From the NCBI RefSeq assembly GCF_029873475.1, contig NZ_CP123499.1, positions 2,232,001-2,296,000 on the forward strand: a stretch of 64,000 bases of DNA. Reading direction: 5' to 3'. Of this stretch, positions 33,145 to 41,919 are shown in pieces. The DNA is from Arsenophonus sp. aPb. GTDB lineage: Bacteria; Pseudomonadota; Gammaproteobacteria; Enterobacterales; Enterobacteriaceae. The notes under the pieces were generated by a model that did no database searches, was not told the origin of the DNA, and saw only the letters and a list, made by a program, of their open reading frames with translations. Position 1 is the stretch's first letter. The number at the start of each line of letters is the position of its first letter. The position numbers were made by a program, and so were the translations under genes.

Positions 33145-35255
33145 AATAATATTTTCCCCAATGGCTGAATATTAATTTTATTAGTTAATTCTTGATAAGA
33201 TAAAATCGGTAATTCATTAAATTCATTTTCTAATAATTTACGCACATAACGACGAATATCCATTGAAACAATTACCACTGGTTTATTGGCCAACTTTTGG
33301 ATATTACCCACGGTATTACGTACATTTTCCATCAGCTTGTCACTCACATTGGGTTCCAGTGCTAAATAACTGCCGGCATTGGTTTGCCTTATACTGTCGC
33401 GAATAATTTCTTCTAGTTGTTGATCAAAGAGATAAGCCGGTAAAAAATTATTACCACTAGCATATTTATAACAAATATACCTTTTCAAACTACTGCGAAT
33501 ATATTCCGTCAATTGAACAATATCTTTCTCTTTTTGCCCCCATTCGACCAGTGCCTCTAATATGGTGCGCATATTTCGAATGGAAATATTTTCACTGACT
33601 AAACGTTGTAATACTTCAGTGATCCGATAGAGTGGTAATAGACGTTGTACCTCCTTGACCAATTCACTATAGTGAGATTCCATCTTCTCCAGTAAATAAC
33701 GCGTTTCTTGGATGCCAATAAAATCGGCAGCATACTCTTTTAACACAAAAGATAAGTGCCAGGTTAACACCTGTGACATAGTCAGCACCGATAGATTTGA
33801 GCGTACTAATCGCTCTAAATATTGTTCTTCCACCCAAAGCGCTCTTTTGCCTGTTAATAACATGTCGCCTTTTTCATAGGGGATAGCCAACAAATTGAGC
33901 TGTTTCTCATTCTCTTGTACCAACAATTTACCCGCTTTTAATATCCCTCGCGTCACAGGTACTTCCTGTAATTCAAAAATATATTCGCCCTCTGCCATGC
34001 CATCATTAAATCTTAAATAAATACCGGGAAATGGCACTCCCAGATCCAAATAAAGCGCCCTTCTTACACGCATTAATTCTTCATTAAACGCCACGGCTTC
34101 TAACTGTTCTTTTAATTTAATATCCAAATCAATTAATAGCGGTACCGTTAAAGCAAACTCTTCCTGTCGTTCTAATTTATCGTTTTTTAACGGCGCACTA
34201 TTTTTCTTTTTAATCGCCGGTGCACCGGCACCTTGGTTGATCAAGGTATTAATATCACTCGGTTGTTTTTCCACGCTTTGCTTATTTTGCCTAATTAACC
34301 AGTAACCACCGGCAGTCATCAATGCCGCTAAAATAAAAAAAGTGATGGTCGGAAAGCCGGGGATCAAACCAAATAACACTAATAACACGCCACCAATAAA
34401 AATCGCTTTTGGTTGCGCAATAATCTGTTCGCCGATATCTGAGCCCAAATCGGCGGAGTTTTCTGATGAGACGCGGGTAACGATAATGCCAGAAGTGATG
34501 GCGATTAATAATGCAGGTACCTGCGAAACCATACCATCGCCAACCGTCAAGATGGAATAAAGGTTCAACGCATCTGAAGCACTCATACCACGCTGGCTAA
34601 CGCCAATGGCAATACCACCTAGAATATTAACTAAAATAATGACCAGGCCGGCAATGGCATCGCCCTTGACAAACTTCATGGCGCCATCCATTGAGCCAAA
34701 CATCTGACTCTCTTTTTCAACTTGACTGCGCCTTTCGCGAGCTTCATCCATGTCAATAACACCGGCCCGCATATCACCATCAATACTCATTTGTTTACCC
34801 GGCATCGCATCCAGCGAAAAACGCGCACTCACCTCGGCAACACGCTCTGAACCTTTGGTTATCACTAAAAATTGCACAATGGTAATAATTAAAAAGATCA
34901 CGATACCGACGATCAAATTACCGCCAACCACAAATTGACCAAAGGTATAAACAATTTGTCCTGCATCAGCTTGTAATAAAATCATTCGCGTCGTACTGAC
35001 CGCTAAAGCTAAACGAAACAGGGTGGTTACTAATAACAAGACCGGAAAAACCGAAAATTGTAACGGCGAAGTGATATAAACCGAGACCATTAATAATACG
35101 ACTGAAATAGTCATATTAATCGCAATTAGGACATCCAGGATCACCGTCGGCAATGGCAATACCATCATAAATACGACAGCAAGTAGTAAAATAGCTAACA
35201 TAATATCTTTACGTTGGCCAAGCTGTTGCAACAGCATTATTCCTTTATTCATCAA
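33141..35255 (-). CDS. sctV: T3SS export gate protein SctV (LcrD/PcrD/FlhA family)
   Basis: Major export gate component. The 704 residues comprise about eight N-terminal membrane segments with the FHIPEP-type cytoplasmic loop between them (VSARFSLDAMPGKQMSIDGDMRAG, DEARERRSQVEKESQ). A large cytoplasmic domain (from about 350) binds chaperone-cargo and forms a nonamer. The C-terminus is LSYQELTNKINIQPLGKILL. It is the central gene of yscX-yscY-sctV-lcrR with 4-base overlaps. Confidence 0.97.
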   Translation of the reverse strand: MMNKGIMLLQQLGQRKDIMLAILLLAVVFMMVLPLPTVILDVLIAINMTISVVLLMVSVYITSPLQFSVFPVLLLVTTLFRLALAVSTTRMILLQADAGQIVYTFGQFVVGGNLIVGIVIFLIITIVQFLVITKGSERVAEVSARFSLDAMPGKQMSIDGDMRAGVIDMDEARERRSQVEKESQMFGSMDGAMKFVKGDAIAGLVIILVNILGGIAIGVSQRGMSASDALNLYSILTVGDGMVSQVPALLIAITSGIIVTRVSSENSADLGSDIGEQIIAQPKAIFIGGVLLVLFGLIPGFPTITFFILAALMTAGGYWLIRQNKQSVEKQPSDINTLINQGAGAPAIKKKNSAPLKNDKLERQEEFALTVPLLIDLDIKLKEQLEAVAFNEELMRVRRALYLDLGVPFPGIYLRFNDGMAEGEYIFELQEVPVTRGILKAGKLLVQENEKQLNLLAIPYEKGDMLLTGKRALWVEEQYLERLVRSNLSVLTMSQVLTWHLSFVLKEYAADFIGIQETRYLLEKMESHYSELVKEVQRLLPLYRITEVLQRLVSENISIRNMRTILEALVEWGQKEKDIVQLTEYIRSSLKRYICYKYASGNNFLPAYLFDQQLEEIIRDSIRQTNAGSYLALEPNVSDKLMENVRNTVGNIQKLANKPVVIVSMDIRRYVRKLLENEFNELPILSYQELTNKINIQPLGKILL

Positions 35256-35578
35256 TTAGATTTCCATAACAGATAATTGTGATAGGCCTGTTGCGCCTTT
35301 TCCTGTTGTTCCATCATCAAATAGGCCTGTGATTCACATAGCCATAGTTCAGCCTCATTGATGTTAGCGTTTTTTAACTTTGCGCAATGCGTCAGCACCT
35401 GTTCAGGTAGCTCAAGTTTTAACAACACCACAATAAGCATTTTTCTTGCTTGATAATCATCTGGCGCCATTTTTAACAAGGCTTCAAGCAATATTTGACT
35501 ACGCGCCAACTGGCCATATTGCAGTGCTAACCATCCTTGCAGTAATAAGGCATTTTGGGTAATGGGATCTAAAATCAA
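35252..35578 (-). CDS. yscY: T3SS protein YscY/Pcr4 (SctY)
   Basis: TPR-like chaperone of YscX, needed for export of early substrates. The 108 residues have TPR-like repeats (ALLLQGWLALQYGQLARSQILLEALLKMAP; AELWLCESQAYLMMEQQEKAQQAY). It overlaps the sctV start by 4 bases and follows yscX after 2 bases, as in Yersinia and Pseudomonas. Confidence 0.87.
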   Translation of the reverse strand: MILDPITQNALLLQGWLALQYGQLARSQILLEALLKMAPDDYQARKMLIVVLLKLELPEQVLTHCAKLKNANINEAELWLCESQAYLMMEQQEKAQQAYHNYLLWKSN

Positions 35579-35580
35579 CT

Positions 35581-35961
35581 TTATCCTCGATGCAGTAAGC
35601 CGGTTGCCAGTTCCAATTGCCGCTCTAGACTGGCCAGTTCCATTAATAGGTCATAAGCGACCGCCACTTCTGGCAAATTAACAGCGGCTAATTGTTGTTT
35701 AAGACGTGCCATGGTTAATTTAAAAAAAATAGGTGTCATTAATAACGGCGTAACTAACTTAGGTGTTACATAATTTAATAATGCAGCCTCTAAACAAAAA
35801 GTCGGGTATAGATGGGAAAAATGTGCCTCTACCGCTTGACCATTCGGCAATAACAAAACTTGTTCTATTTCGTTATGCTCGACAATTTCGCTAGAAAAAT
35901 GGTCGCTAATGGCCGTTATTGCTGATGGTGAATCTAACCTAGTTATTTTTCTCATATGCAT
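35581..35961 (-). CDS. yscX: T3SS protein YscX/Pcr3 (SctX)
   Basis: Early secreted export-apparatus protein restricted to Ysc-type systems, partner of YscY and SctV. The 126 residues have the typical middle NGQAVEAHFSHLYP and a helical C-terminus. It is now the first gene of the leftward unit: in relatives yopN, tyeA and sycN lie upstream, but here the sctN promoter region begins directly. Confidence 0.82.
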   Translation of the reverse strand: MHMRKITRLDSPSAITAISDHFSSEIVEHNEIEQVLLLPNGQAVEAHFSHLYPTFCLEAALLNYVTPKLVTPLLMTPIFFKLTMARLKQQLAAVNLPEVAVAYDLLMELASLERQLELATGLLHRG

Positions 35962-36013
35962 TGTTCATTATTTATTTTTTGGATATGAGTATAGAGTTAG
36001 ATAATCTCGCTGG

Positions 36014-36038
36014 ATGTCATTAGAAGTCGCTATTTTTA
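36014..36038 (-). promoter_or_regulatory. Candidate ExsA/LcrF-type box before yscX
   Basis: Minus-strand AAAAATAGCGACTTCTAATGACAT fits the ExsA consensus as I recall it: A-rich block, GAC core, then TGNNA with the expected spacing (TG nine bases after the G of GAC). It lies about 55 bases upstream of the yscX start in the divergent yscX/sctN region. Confidence 0.6.
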
Positions 36039-36122
36039 ATAGCTGGCCGGAATAAAAAAAACCGTGCTAAAAACTAAACATTTATTGCTGTTGTTCCGAT
36101 ATGTTTTGCATTGAGGTAAACA

Positions 36123-37451
36123 ATGCAAAGCAAGCTTAAACTTTATTCTATTCCAGAAAAAATGCTAGCGGCACTTAGAACATGCCGGCCAGTACTGCTT
36201 AGAGGACGTGTGACAGAAGTTACAGGTACCTTGATCACTGCTCAATTGCCTGGCGTTAAAGTGGGTGAGCTATGCAAATTATACAATAGTGATACTGGTG
36301 AATCGTTAGATGCAGAGATCATCGGTTTTAAACAACAACAAGCTATCCTTACTCCGTTTGGCGATACGCGCGGATTATCCATTTATACGGAAGTATGCCC
36401 AACAGGAACTACTCACCTAGTTGGCGTTGGCCGCCATCTATTAGGCAAAGTACTTGATGGATTAGGTAATCCTTTTACGGCAGAAAATTATATTGAACCT
36501 GAACAATGGTATCCTATCTACCGTGATGCTCCCGCCCCCATGCAACGAAAATTAATCGAAAAACCACTTTCCCTGGGTATCAGAGCGATTGATGGCTTAT
36601 TAACCTGCGCAGAAGGGCAAAGAATGGGCATTTTTGCCGCTGCCGGCGGTGGTAAAAGTACCCTGCTCGCCTCTCTCATTCGTAGTGCCGATGTGGATGT
36701 AATAGTCCTGGCATTGATTGGTGAACGTGGGCGCGAAGTGCGCGAATTTATTGAGGAGGATTTGGGTGAAGAAGGATTAAAGCGCAGCGTTTTAGTTGTA
36801 GCAACCTCTGATCGCCCAGCTATTGAACGTGCCAAAGCCGGTTTTGTCGCGACCAGTATCGCCGAATATTTTCGTGACCAAAATATGCGCGTATTGTTGT
36901 TGATGGATTCAGTGACTCGTTTCGCCAGAGCGCAGCGAGAAATCGGCCTCGCTGCCGGTGAACCACCAACCCGACGTGGTTTTCCACCTTCCGTTTTTGC
37001 TGAACTACCACGCTTAATGGAGCGTGCCGGCCAGTCTGATAAAGGCTCGATCACCGCCCTTTATACGGTGTTGGTTGAAGGCGATGATATGACTGAACCG
37101 ATTGCCGATGAAACCCGTTCAATTTTAGATGGACATATTATTCTGTCACGAAAATTGGCCGCTGCCAGCCACTATCCTGCTATTGATGTTTTACGCTCAG
37201 CCAGTCGCGTGATGGATCGGGTTATTAGTCGAAAACATCAACAACAAGTACAACAGCTAAGAAAATGGTTAGCCAAATACGAAGAAATAGAATTATTGCT
37301 ACAAATTGGTGAATATCAGCCAGGCAATGATCAGTTGGCCGATGAAGCGATCAAACGTTATCCACAAATTCAAAGCTGGCTTTGTCAATCTACCGATGAA
37401 AAAAGTCGCTATGACCTAACCCTGAACCAATTAGATGCAATCAGTCAATGA
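36123..37451 (+). CDS. sctN: T3SS ATPase SctN (YscN)
   Basis: Hexameric ATPase that releases chaperones and unfolds substrates at the export gate. The 442 residues have Walker A GIFAAAGGGKSTLL (about 170), the switch region GERGREVREFIEEDLG, Walker B VLLLMDSVTRFARAQREIGLAAGEPP, and the SITALYTVLVEGDDMTEPIAD block. It starts the rightward sctN-U unit and overlaps sctO by 4 bases. Confidence 0.97.
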   Translation: MQSKLKLYSIPEKMLAALRTCRPVLLRGRVTEVTGTLITAQLPGVKVGELCKLYNSDTGESLDAEIIGFKQQQAILTPFGDTRGLSIYTEVCPTGTTHLVGVGRHLLGKVLDGLGNPFTAENYIEPEQWYPIYRDAPAPMQRKLIEKPLSLGIRAIDGLLTCAEGQRMGIFAAAGGGKSTLLASLIRSADVDVIVLALIGERGREVREFIEEDLGEEGLKRSVLVVATSDRPAIERAKAGFVATSIAEYFRDQNMRVLLLMDSVTRFARAQREIGLAAGEPPTRRGFPPSVFAELPRLMERAGQSDKGSITALYTVLVEGDDMTEPIADETRSILDGHIILSRKLAAASHYPAIDVLRSASRVMDRVISRKHQQQVQQLRKWLAKYEEIELLLQIGEYQPGNDQLADEAIKRYPQIQSWLCQSTDEKSRYDLTLNQLDAISQ

Positions 37452-37915
37452 TATTTTCCCATTTATTAAAAATTAAACAACTAAGGAAACAAAAAGCAGA
37501 AAAACAGGTTTTGCAACACAAAAATCAACTTGCTGAACAACAACAACAATTAAAGAAAACCAAGCAACAATTACATATGCTGTACCACAACCATAAAGAG
37601 CGGGAGGAAAAATTTTTTCAAGCGTATCAGCAAAAGGCTATTTCTGTCGCCAAATGGCATCAATGGCTGGCACAACTGCAATACTTTCAATGGCAAAAAG
37701 ACAACTTCATTAAAGATATTGCAATACATACCGATAAAATTAATCAATTAGAAAATCAACTTATAGAATCAAGAAAAAAGCTCAATTTTTGTATACAGCA
37801 AACAGAAAAATTTACTCAGCTGACACAACAAGAAAAATGTGCTGTTGAGCAATTAAACGAACGACGAGAAGAACAAGAGCAGGAAGAGTTTGTCAGGTTA
37901 TCTATAGGGAAATAA
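37448..37915 (+). CDS. sctO: T3SS stalk protein SctO (YscO)
   Basis: The 155-residue two-helix coiled coil links the ATPase to SctV and helps substrate switching. It is rich in Lys, Gln and Glu with no globular motif (LRKQKAEKQVLQHKNQLAEQQQQLKK). The call rests on the sctN-O-P order and the size and helix pattern. It overlaps sctN by 4 bases. Confidence 0.85.
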   Translation: MIFSHLLKIKQLRKQKAEKQVLQHKNQLAEQQQQLKKTKQQLHMLYHNHKEREEKFFQAYQQKAISVAKWHQWLAQLQYFQWQKDNFIKDIAIHTDKINQLENQLIESRKKLNFCIQQTEKFTQLTQQEKCAVEQLNERREEQEQEEFVRLSIGK

Positions 37916-37916
37916 T

Positions 37917-39218
37917 ATGAAAAAAAAGCAGATCAGCCATATATCACATGATCGACAACCGCAGTCTTTGCCGCTACCTTCAACGACCAAATTACCATTA
38001 GAAAGTGATCCTGTTTTAAAAAAGAGATTTGAATCAGCACTCAAATTAGCCGGTTCAGCGACGCCTGGCTGCCCTATAGTAGCAGATAAAAACTTCTCCG
38101 CTGCTAGTTATCTATTAGCTGAGCAACCATCAGAGGATGCTCACTCGTTCAGCCATGGAATTAAAAAAAAATCAACCGCACAGGCAGAAGATAAAACACG
38201 CCACAGATTATCTATCACTACTGAAGAAATAGTGGATAATTGCGGCCAACACTATGACAATCCGCTCTACACCATTACTGCCAATAAAACGGCATCCAAA
38301 ACCGGCAATAATGACAAATTACCGCCATCTACTAGCAAACAGAAGCAGCCAATAGCCCATTTAATTCATTCACTGGTTGATAAATCTCAGCCAGAAAGCC
38401 AGACAAAAACGCCGTTTTTCACTGATGATTTATTGCCTGTTCAAACAGCCAAGCCGTCAATGACGCATTTAGCTAATCCACCAACGGATAAAGCTGGGCG
38501 AAATAATCCGCTAATAACACCACTATCAGCTAATACTTTCTCGGCCAATCCAATAACCAATCAACCAATAACATCGGCTGATTTAGCAAAACCTATCGTA
38601 AACTTGCCAATAGGTGAGCAAATAGTGATGACTTATCCTGCCAAAAAGCGACAGCCACTTAGCACACAAAAAATATCATCGCGCGCTGATCTAAATAAAA
38701 TCACTGTTCCAATAGAGGCTATTTTTCCGCCAGAAAAAAAATCGCATTCAGCTAATAAAGAGCAAAATAAAGACAAGCGGCAGGAAAATAGTATTGAACC
38801 GTCCAGTTTGCCCGCCGTCCTATCGGCGGCAACTACAACAGAAAGAATGTTGGCCACCATCGATAATGAGAAAACCTCGGCTTCGTTACTTAATACCCTG
38901 TTTAACAAACTCAATGCGGTAATAAATGTCGATGTCAATAAAAACTATCAGCCACCAATCATCCAATTAAACTTACCGCAGATTGGACATCTACAAATTA
39001 AAATTCAACAAGAACAACAAAATATTATGATCGAATTTGTCGCCCAGACAATGGGACAAAAGATATTACTCGACCATCGACAAGATCTCATTGACAAGCT
39101 ACAACGCATTCATCCTGATCAACATATCCAACTCGTTATTTTAAATGATCAACAGTCAAAAGAGCGATCAAAAGACCAGCCACAATCATCCGATGACGTT
39201 GAAGAAGAGATGATTTAA
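37917..39218 (+). CDS. sctP: T3SS needle-length ruler SctP (YscP)
   Basis: Secreted ruler that sets needle length and triggers the switch to middle and late substrates. The 433 residues are mostly disordered, rich in Pro, Ser, Thr and Lys. The C-terminal third holds a T3S4-type fold (IQLNLPQIGHLQIKIQQEQ…VAQTMGQKILLDHRQDLIDKLQ). The long variable middle is normal for this family, and its length should relate to needle length. It overlaps sctQ by 1 base. Confidence 0.87.
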   Translation: MKKKQISHISHDRQPQSLPLPSTTKLPLESDPVLKKRFESALKLAGSATPGCPIVADKNFSAASYLLAEQPSEDAHSFSHGIKKKSTAQAEDKTRHRLSITTEEIVDNCGQHYDNPLYTITANKTASKTGNNDKLPPSTSKQKQPIAHLIHSLVDKSQPESQTKTPFFTDDLLPVQTAKPSMTHLANPPTDKAGRNNPLITPLSANTFSANPITNQPITSADLAKPIVNLPIGEQIVMTYPAKKRQPLSTQKISSRADLNKITVPIEAIFPPEKKSHSANKEQNKDKRQENSIEPSSLPAVLSAATTTERMLATIDNEKTSASLLNTLFNKLNAVINVDVNKNYQPPIIQLNLPQIGHLQIKIQQEQQNIMIEFVAQTMGQKILLDHRQDLIDKLQRIHPDQHIQLVILNDQQSKERSKDQPQSSDDVEEEMI

Positions 39219-40213
39219 TGCAGATACCCACATTGCCTATTATCAGTGAACAAGAGTTTCAGCTTAGAAAATGTTTTATGCAATATCGTCATCATTTTCA
39301 ATTTGCTGAACAATTATTAACATTAACACTGGAACAAGCCGATGCTAACTATAATTTAAAGCTAACCATACTATTAAAAAATACTACCGTTATCGCTTAT
39401 TGCAATCAGTCTCTGTTAACTAACTGGTTATCTGAAGCATTAGACAGCGCCGATTTCAGTTACCTACCGCTAGAGTTACAACTCAGTTTATTAAAAGAAC
39501 ATGGAAAATTTTTTCCTTCATTACAGTGGCTGAATATTGAGTCACTGCATATCACCGAAGCTAAATTAGGCATTAAAGGCCATTTCAATATGGCGGGTAA
39601 AGCGCTTTCACTCTGGTTTCCGCAAATCGAAGCTATTCAGCGGTTATTACCTAAACGGCGAAGTGCAGAAAAATATCCGCTTAATGTCACCTTATCAATA
39701 TGTATGGTTCCCATTTACCTAACGATAAATACCCTTAACACGTTGGAAATAGGCGATATCCTGTTACAACCTCATTACGCAAAAAAACATCAACAACAAC
39801 TGGCCTATATTGAACATTTACCCTGGGCATGGGTTTCTTTGTCTTCTCACCAATTGGAACTTATTAATATGTATTCTGAAACCGATAATTTAGCTAATCA
39901 GTCACTAACTAACTTAGAAGAAATACAAATTCCTATTCGTTTTGAAGTGGGGAGACAATATATTGAATTACAAGCCCTCACTCATCTCAGTGAGGGATCA
40001 TTGATTGATCTTGCAGTGCCAGTTGATGGTGACGTCAGAATTATCGCCAATCAACAACCGCTAGGCAAAGGACAGTTGGTCGAGATTCAAGGAAGATTAG
40101 GCATTAAAGTCGTCGAATTATTTGCTAAAAAAACCGAACCCTTATTTGCACAGAGCGAAGAGTTAAGCCCGTTAACAAATCCAAGCGATGAAAATGGGGA
40201 ACTCTCTTCATGA
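39218..40213 (+). CDS. sctQ: T3SS C-ring protein SctQ (YscQ)
   Basis: Cytoplasmic sorting platform subunit. The 331 residues end in a SpoA domain (IPIRFEVGRQYIELQALTHLSEGSLIDL…GQLVEIQGRLGIKVVEL). An internal ATG at residue 218 could yield a free C-terminal fragment, as in Yersinia (see separate entry). The C-terminal end is about 25 residues longer than YscQ. The stop overlaps sctR by 4 bases. Confidence 0.92.
   Translation: MQIPTLPIISEQEFQLRKCFMQYRHHFQFAEQLLTLTLEQADANYNLKLTILLKNTTVIAYCNQSLLTNWLSEALDSADFSYLPLELQLSLLKEHGKFFPSLQWLNIESLHITEAKLGIKGHFNMAGKALSLWFPQIEAIQRLLPKRRSAEKYPLNVTLSICMVPIYLTINTLNTLEIGDILLQPHYAKKHQQQLAYIEHLPWAWVSLSSHQLELINMYSETDNLANQSLTNLEEIQIPIRFEVGRQYIELQALTHLSEGSLIDLAVPVDGDVRIIANQQPLGKGQLVEIQGRLGIKVVELFAKKTEPLFAQSEELSPLTNPSDENGELSS
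39869..40213 (+). other. Possible internal translation start of SctQ-C
   Basis: In-frame ATG at 39869-39871 is codon 218 of sctQ, the same codon number as the internal start of Yersinia yscQ. A weak GGAA lies about 9 bases upstream. The product would be a 114-residue SpoA domain protein. This is inferred from the parallel, not shown directly. Confidence 0.45.
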
Positions 40214-40863
40214 ACCAACTACCTGATGAGTTATCGCTGATTATTGGTTTAATTTTATTAGCACTAATTCCGTTTATTGCTGTCATGGCCACTTCATTTG
40301 TCAAAATGGCGATGGTTTTTTCATTGCTACGCAATGCGCTAGGTGTGCAACAAATACCACCTAATATGGCGATTTATGGTTTATCCATCATCCTTTCACT
40401 CTATGTTATGGCACCTGTCGCACTCGCAACCAAAGATTTTCTTAACGAAAATCCGGTCTCTTTATCGGCAAACGCTTCTCTCGAATATTTTTTTGATGAA
40501 GGTACTAAACCTTATAAATCTTTCCTGACCAAACATATTAACGACAGAGAAAAAGAATTTTTTAACGAAAATATTGCTAAATTATGGCCAGCCAAATATG
40601 CCAATAGCGTCTCATCAGACAGTTTATTTATCTTGTTACCTGCTTTTACTATTAGTGAGCTGACTCGTGCTTTTGAAATTGGTTTTTTACTCTATTTACC
40701 CTTTATTGCTATCGATTTAATTGTGTCAAATATTCTACTAGCAATGGGCATGATGATGGTTTCACCGATGACAATTTCCTTACCCTTCAAATTACTTCTT
40801 TTCGTTATGTTTGATGGCTGGAGCCGTCTGAGCCACGGGTTAATATTGAGTTATGGTGGGTAA
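40210..40863 (+). CDS. sctR: T3SS export apparatus protein SctR (YscR)
   Basis: The 217-residue FliP/SctR family member forms the core export gate with SctS and SctT. N-terminal LIPFIAVMATSFVKMAMVFSLLRNALGVQQIPPN and C-terminal FLLYLPFIAIDLIVSNILLAMGMMMVSPMTISLPFKLLLFV are signature blocks. It has four membrane segments. It overlaps sctQ by 4 bases. Confidence 0.97.
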   Translation: MNQLPDELSLIIGLILLALIPFIAVMATSFVKMAMVFSLLRNALGVQQIPPNMAIYGLSIILSLYVMAPVALATKDFLNENPVSLSANASLEYFFDEGTKPYKSFLTKHINDREKEFFNENIAKLWPAKYANSVSSDSLFILLPAFTISELTRAFEIGFLLYLPFIAIDLIVSNILLAMGMMMVSPMTISLPFKLLLFVMFDGWSRLSHGLILSYGG

Positions 40864-40870
40864 CGTTAAG

Positions 40871-41134
40871 ATGAATAGTCTAGATTTTATTTATTTATCA
40901 GAACAATCATTATGGTTAGTTTTTATGCTCTCCATGCCGCCTATTGTGGTTGCCGCTGTTGTTGGCACTTTAGTCTCATTAATTCAAGCTTTAACCCAGA
41001 TCCAGGAACAAACATTAGGTTTTTTATTTAAACTAATCAGTGTCATTGTCACTTTGCTGGTCATTGCCGATTGGTTGGGGAATGAAATTTATCGTTTTAC
41101 TGATCTGATCTTTCAACGGATTGTAAACTTATAA
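40871..41134 (+). CDS. sctS: T3SS export apparatus protein SctS (YscS)
   Basis: The 87-residue FliQ family membrane protein has two segments and the motif LVSLIQALTQIQEQTLGFLFKL. I choose the ATG at 40871 (MNSLDFIYLSEQSLW), which gives the family length. An in-frame ATG at 40853 would add six residues inside the sctR end. The last base overlaps sctT. Confidence 0.93.
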   Translation: MNSLDFIYLSEQSLWLVFMLSMPPIVVAAVVGTLVSLIQALTQIQEQTLGFLFKLISVIVTLLVIADWLGNEIYRFTDLIFQRIVNL

Positions 41135-41916
41135 TGCTTTTTCAAGAGTTACAACACTATTTATTAACATATTCGCTGTTTATTCCTCGGTTATTGGGAT
41201 GTTTCACCACATTACCTATTTTGAGTAAAAAATTATTAGGCGGAACCCTATTAAGAAATGGCATCCTATTTTCTTTATTATTTTTTTTAATACCTACCAT
41301 TGATGCACAATTAATCCTCAAGATCAGTAGCAATGAATACATTCTACTCATTATTAAAGAGATATTATTGGGCTTTTTTTTCGGCTTTATTGCCACAATA
41401 CCTTTCTGGATGATGCAATCTATCGGTTTTATGATCGATAATCAACGCGGTACCACAATGGCTTCTATTGTTAACCCCTTGTTTGATGAACAAACCTCGC
41501 CAATGGGATTATTTTTTAGTCAAGCTTTTACCACGCTATTCTTTATTAGTGGCAATTTTCTATTTCTGGTACAAACCCTTTATCACAGTTTTTCCGTTTG
41601 GCCTGTCTATCACTTTTTACCGGATTTTAATCAGCAATTATGCGTGTTTTTCGTTGAGCAATTTAAATTGATGTTAGATAACTTTCTGCTATTAGCGGCA
41701 CCTTTAGTGATTGCGATGTTTATTGTTGAATGGGGATTAGCACTCATTAGCCGTTTTGCCCCTTCACTAAATGTTTTTATCTTATCTATGCCCTTGAAGG
41801 GGGCCATTTCAAGTTTATTGTTAGTCAGTTATTTTAGTGTATTAATTTTTAATGCAGAAATAATACAAAATCAAATAAATAAAAGTTTTAAAACATTACT
41901 TCTAATGATGAGCTAA
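41134..41916 (+). CDS. sctT: T3SS export apparatus protein SctT (YscT)
   Basis: The 260-residue FliR family protein has about six membrane segments. Conserved parts are KEILLGFFFGFIATIPFWMMQSIGFMIDNQRGTTMAS and the PLVIAMFIVEWGLALISRFAPSLNVFILSMPLKG stretch. The start overlaps the sctS stop. sctU follows after 3 bases. Confidence 0.95.
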   Translation: MLFQELQHYLLTYSLFIPRLLGCFTTLPILSKKLLGGTLLRNGILFSLLFFLIPTIDAQLILKISSNEYILLIIKEILLGFFFGFIATIPFWMMQSIGFMIDNQRGTTMASIVNPLFDEQTSPMGLFFSQAFTTLFFISGNFLFLVQTLYHSFSVWPVYHFLPDFNQQLCVFFVEQFKLMLDNFLLLAAPLVIAMFIVEWGLALISRFAPSLNVFILSMPLKGAISSLLLVSYFSVLIFNAEIIQNQINKSFKTLLLMMS

Positions 41917-41919
41917 ATA

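Noticed and set aside
36041..36122. ExsA box for sctN on the plus strand (A-run followed by CCGTGC)
   Set aside because: The GRC core and TGNNA are not at consensus spacing; sctN may share the divergent box at 36014-36038.
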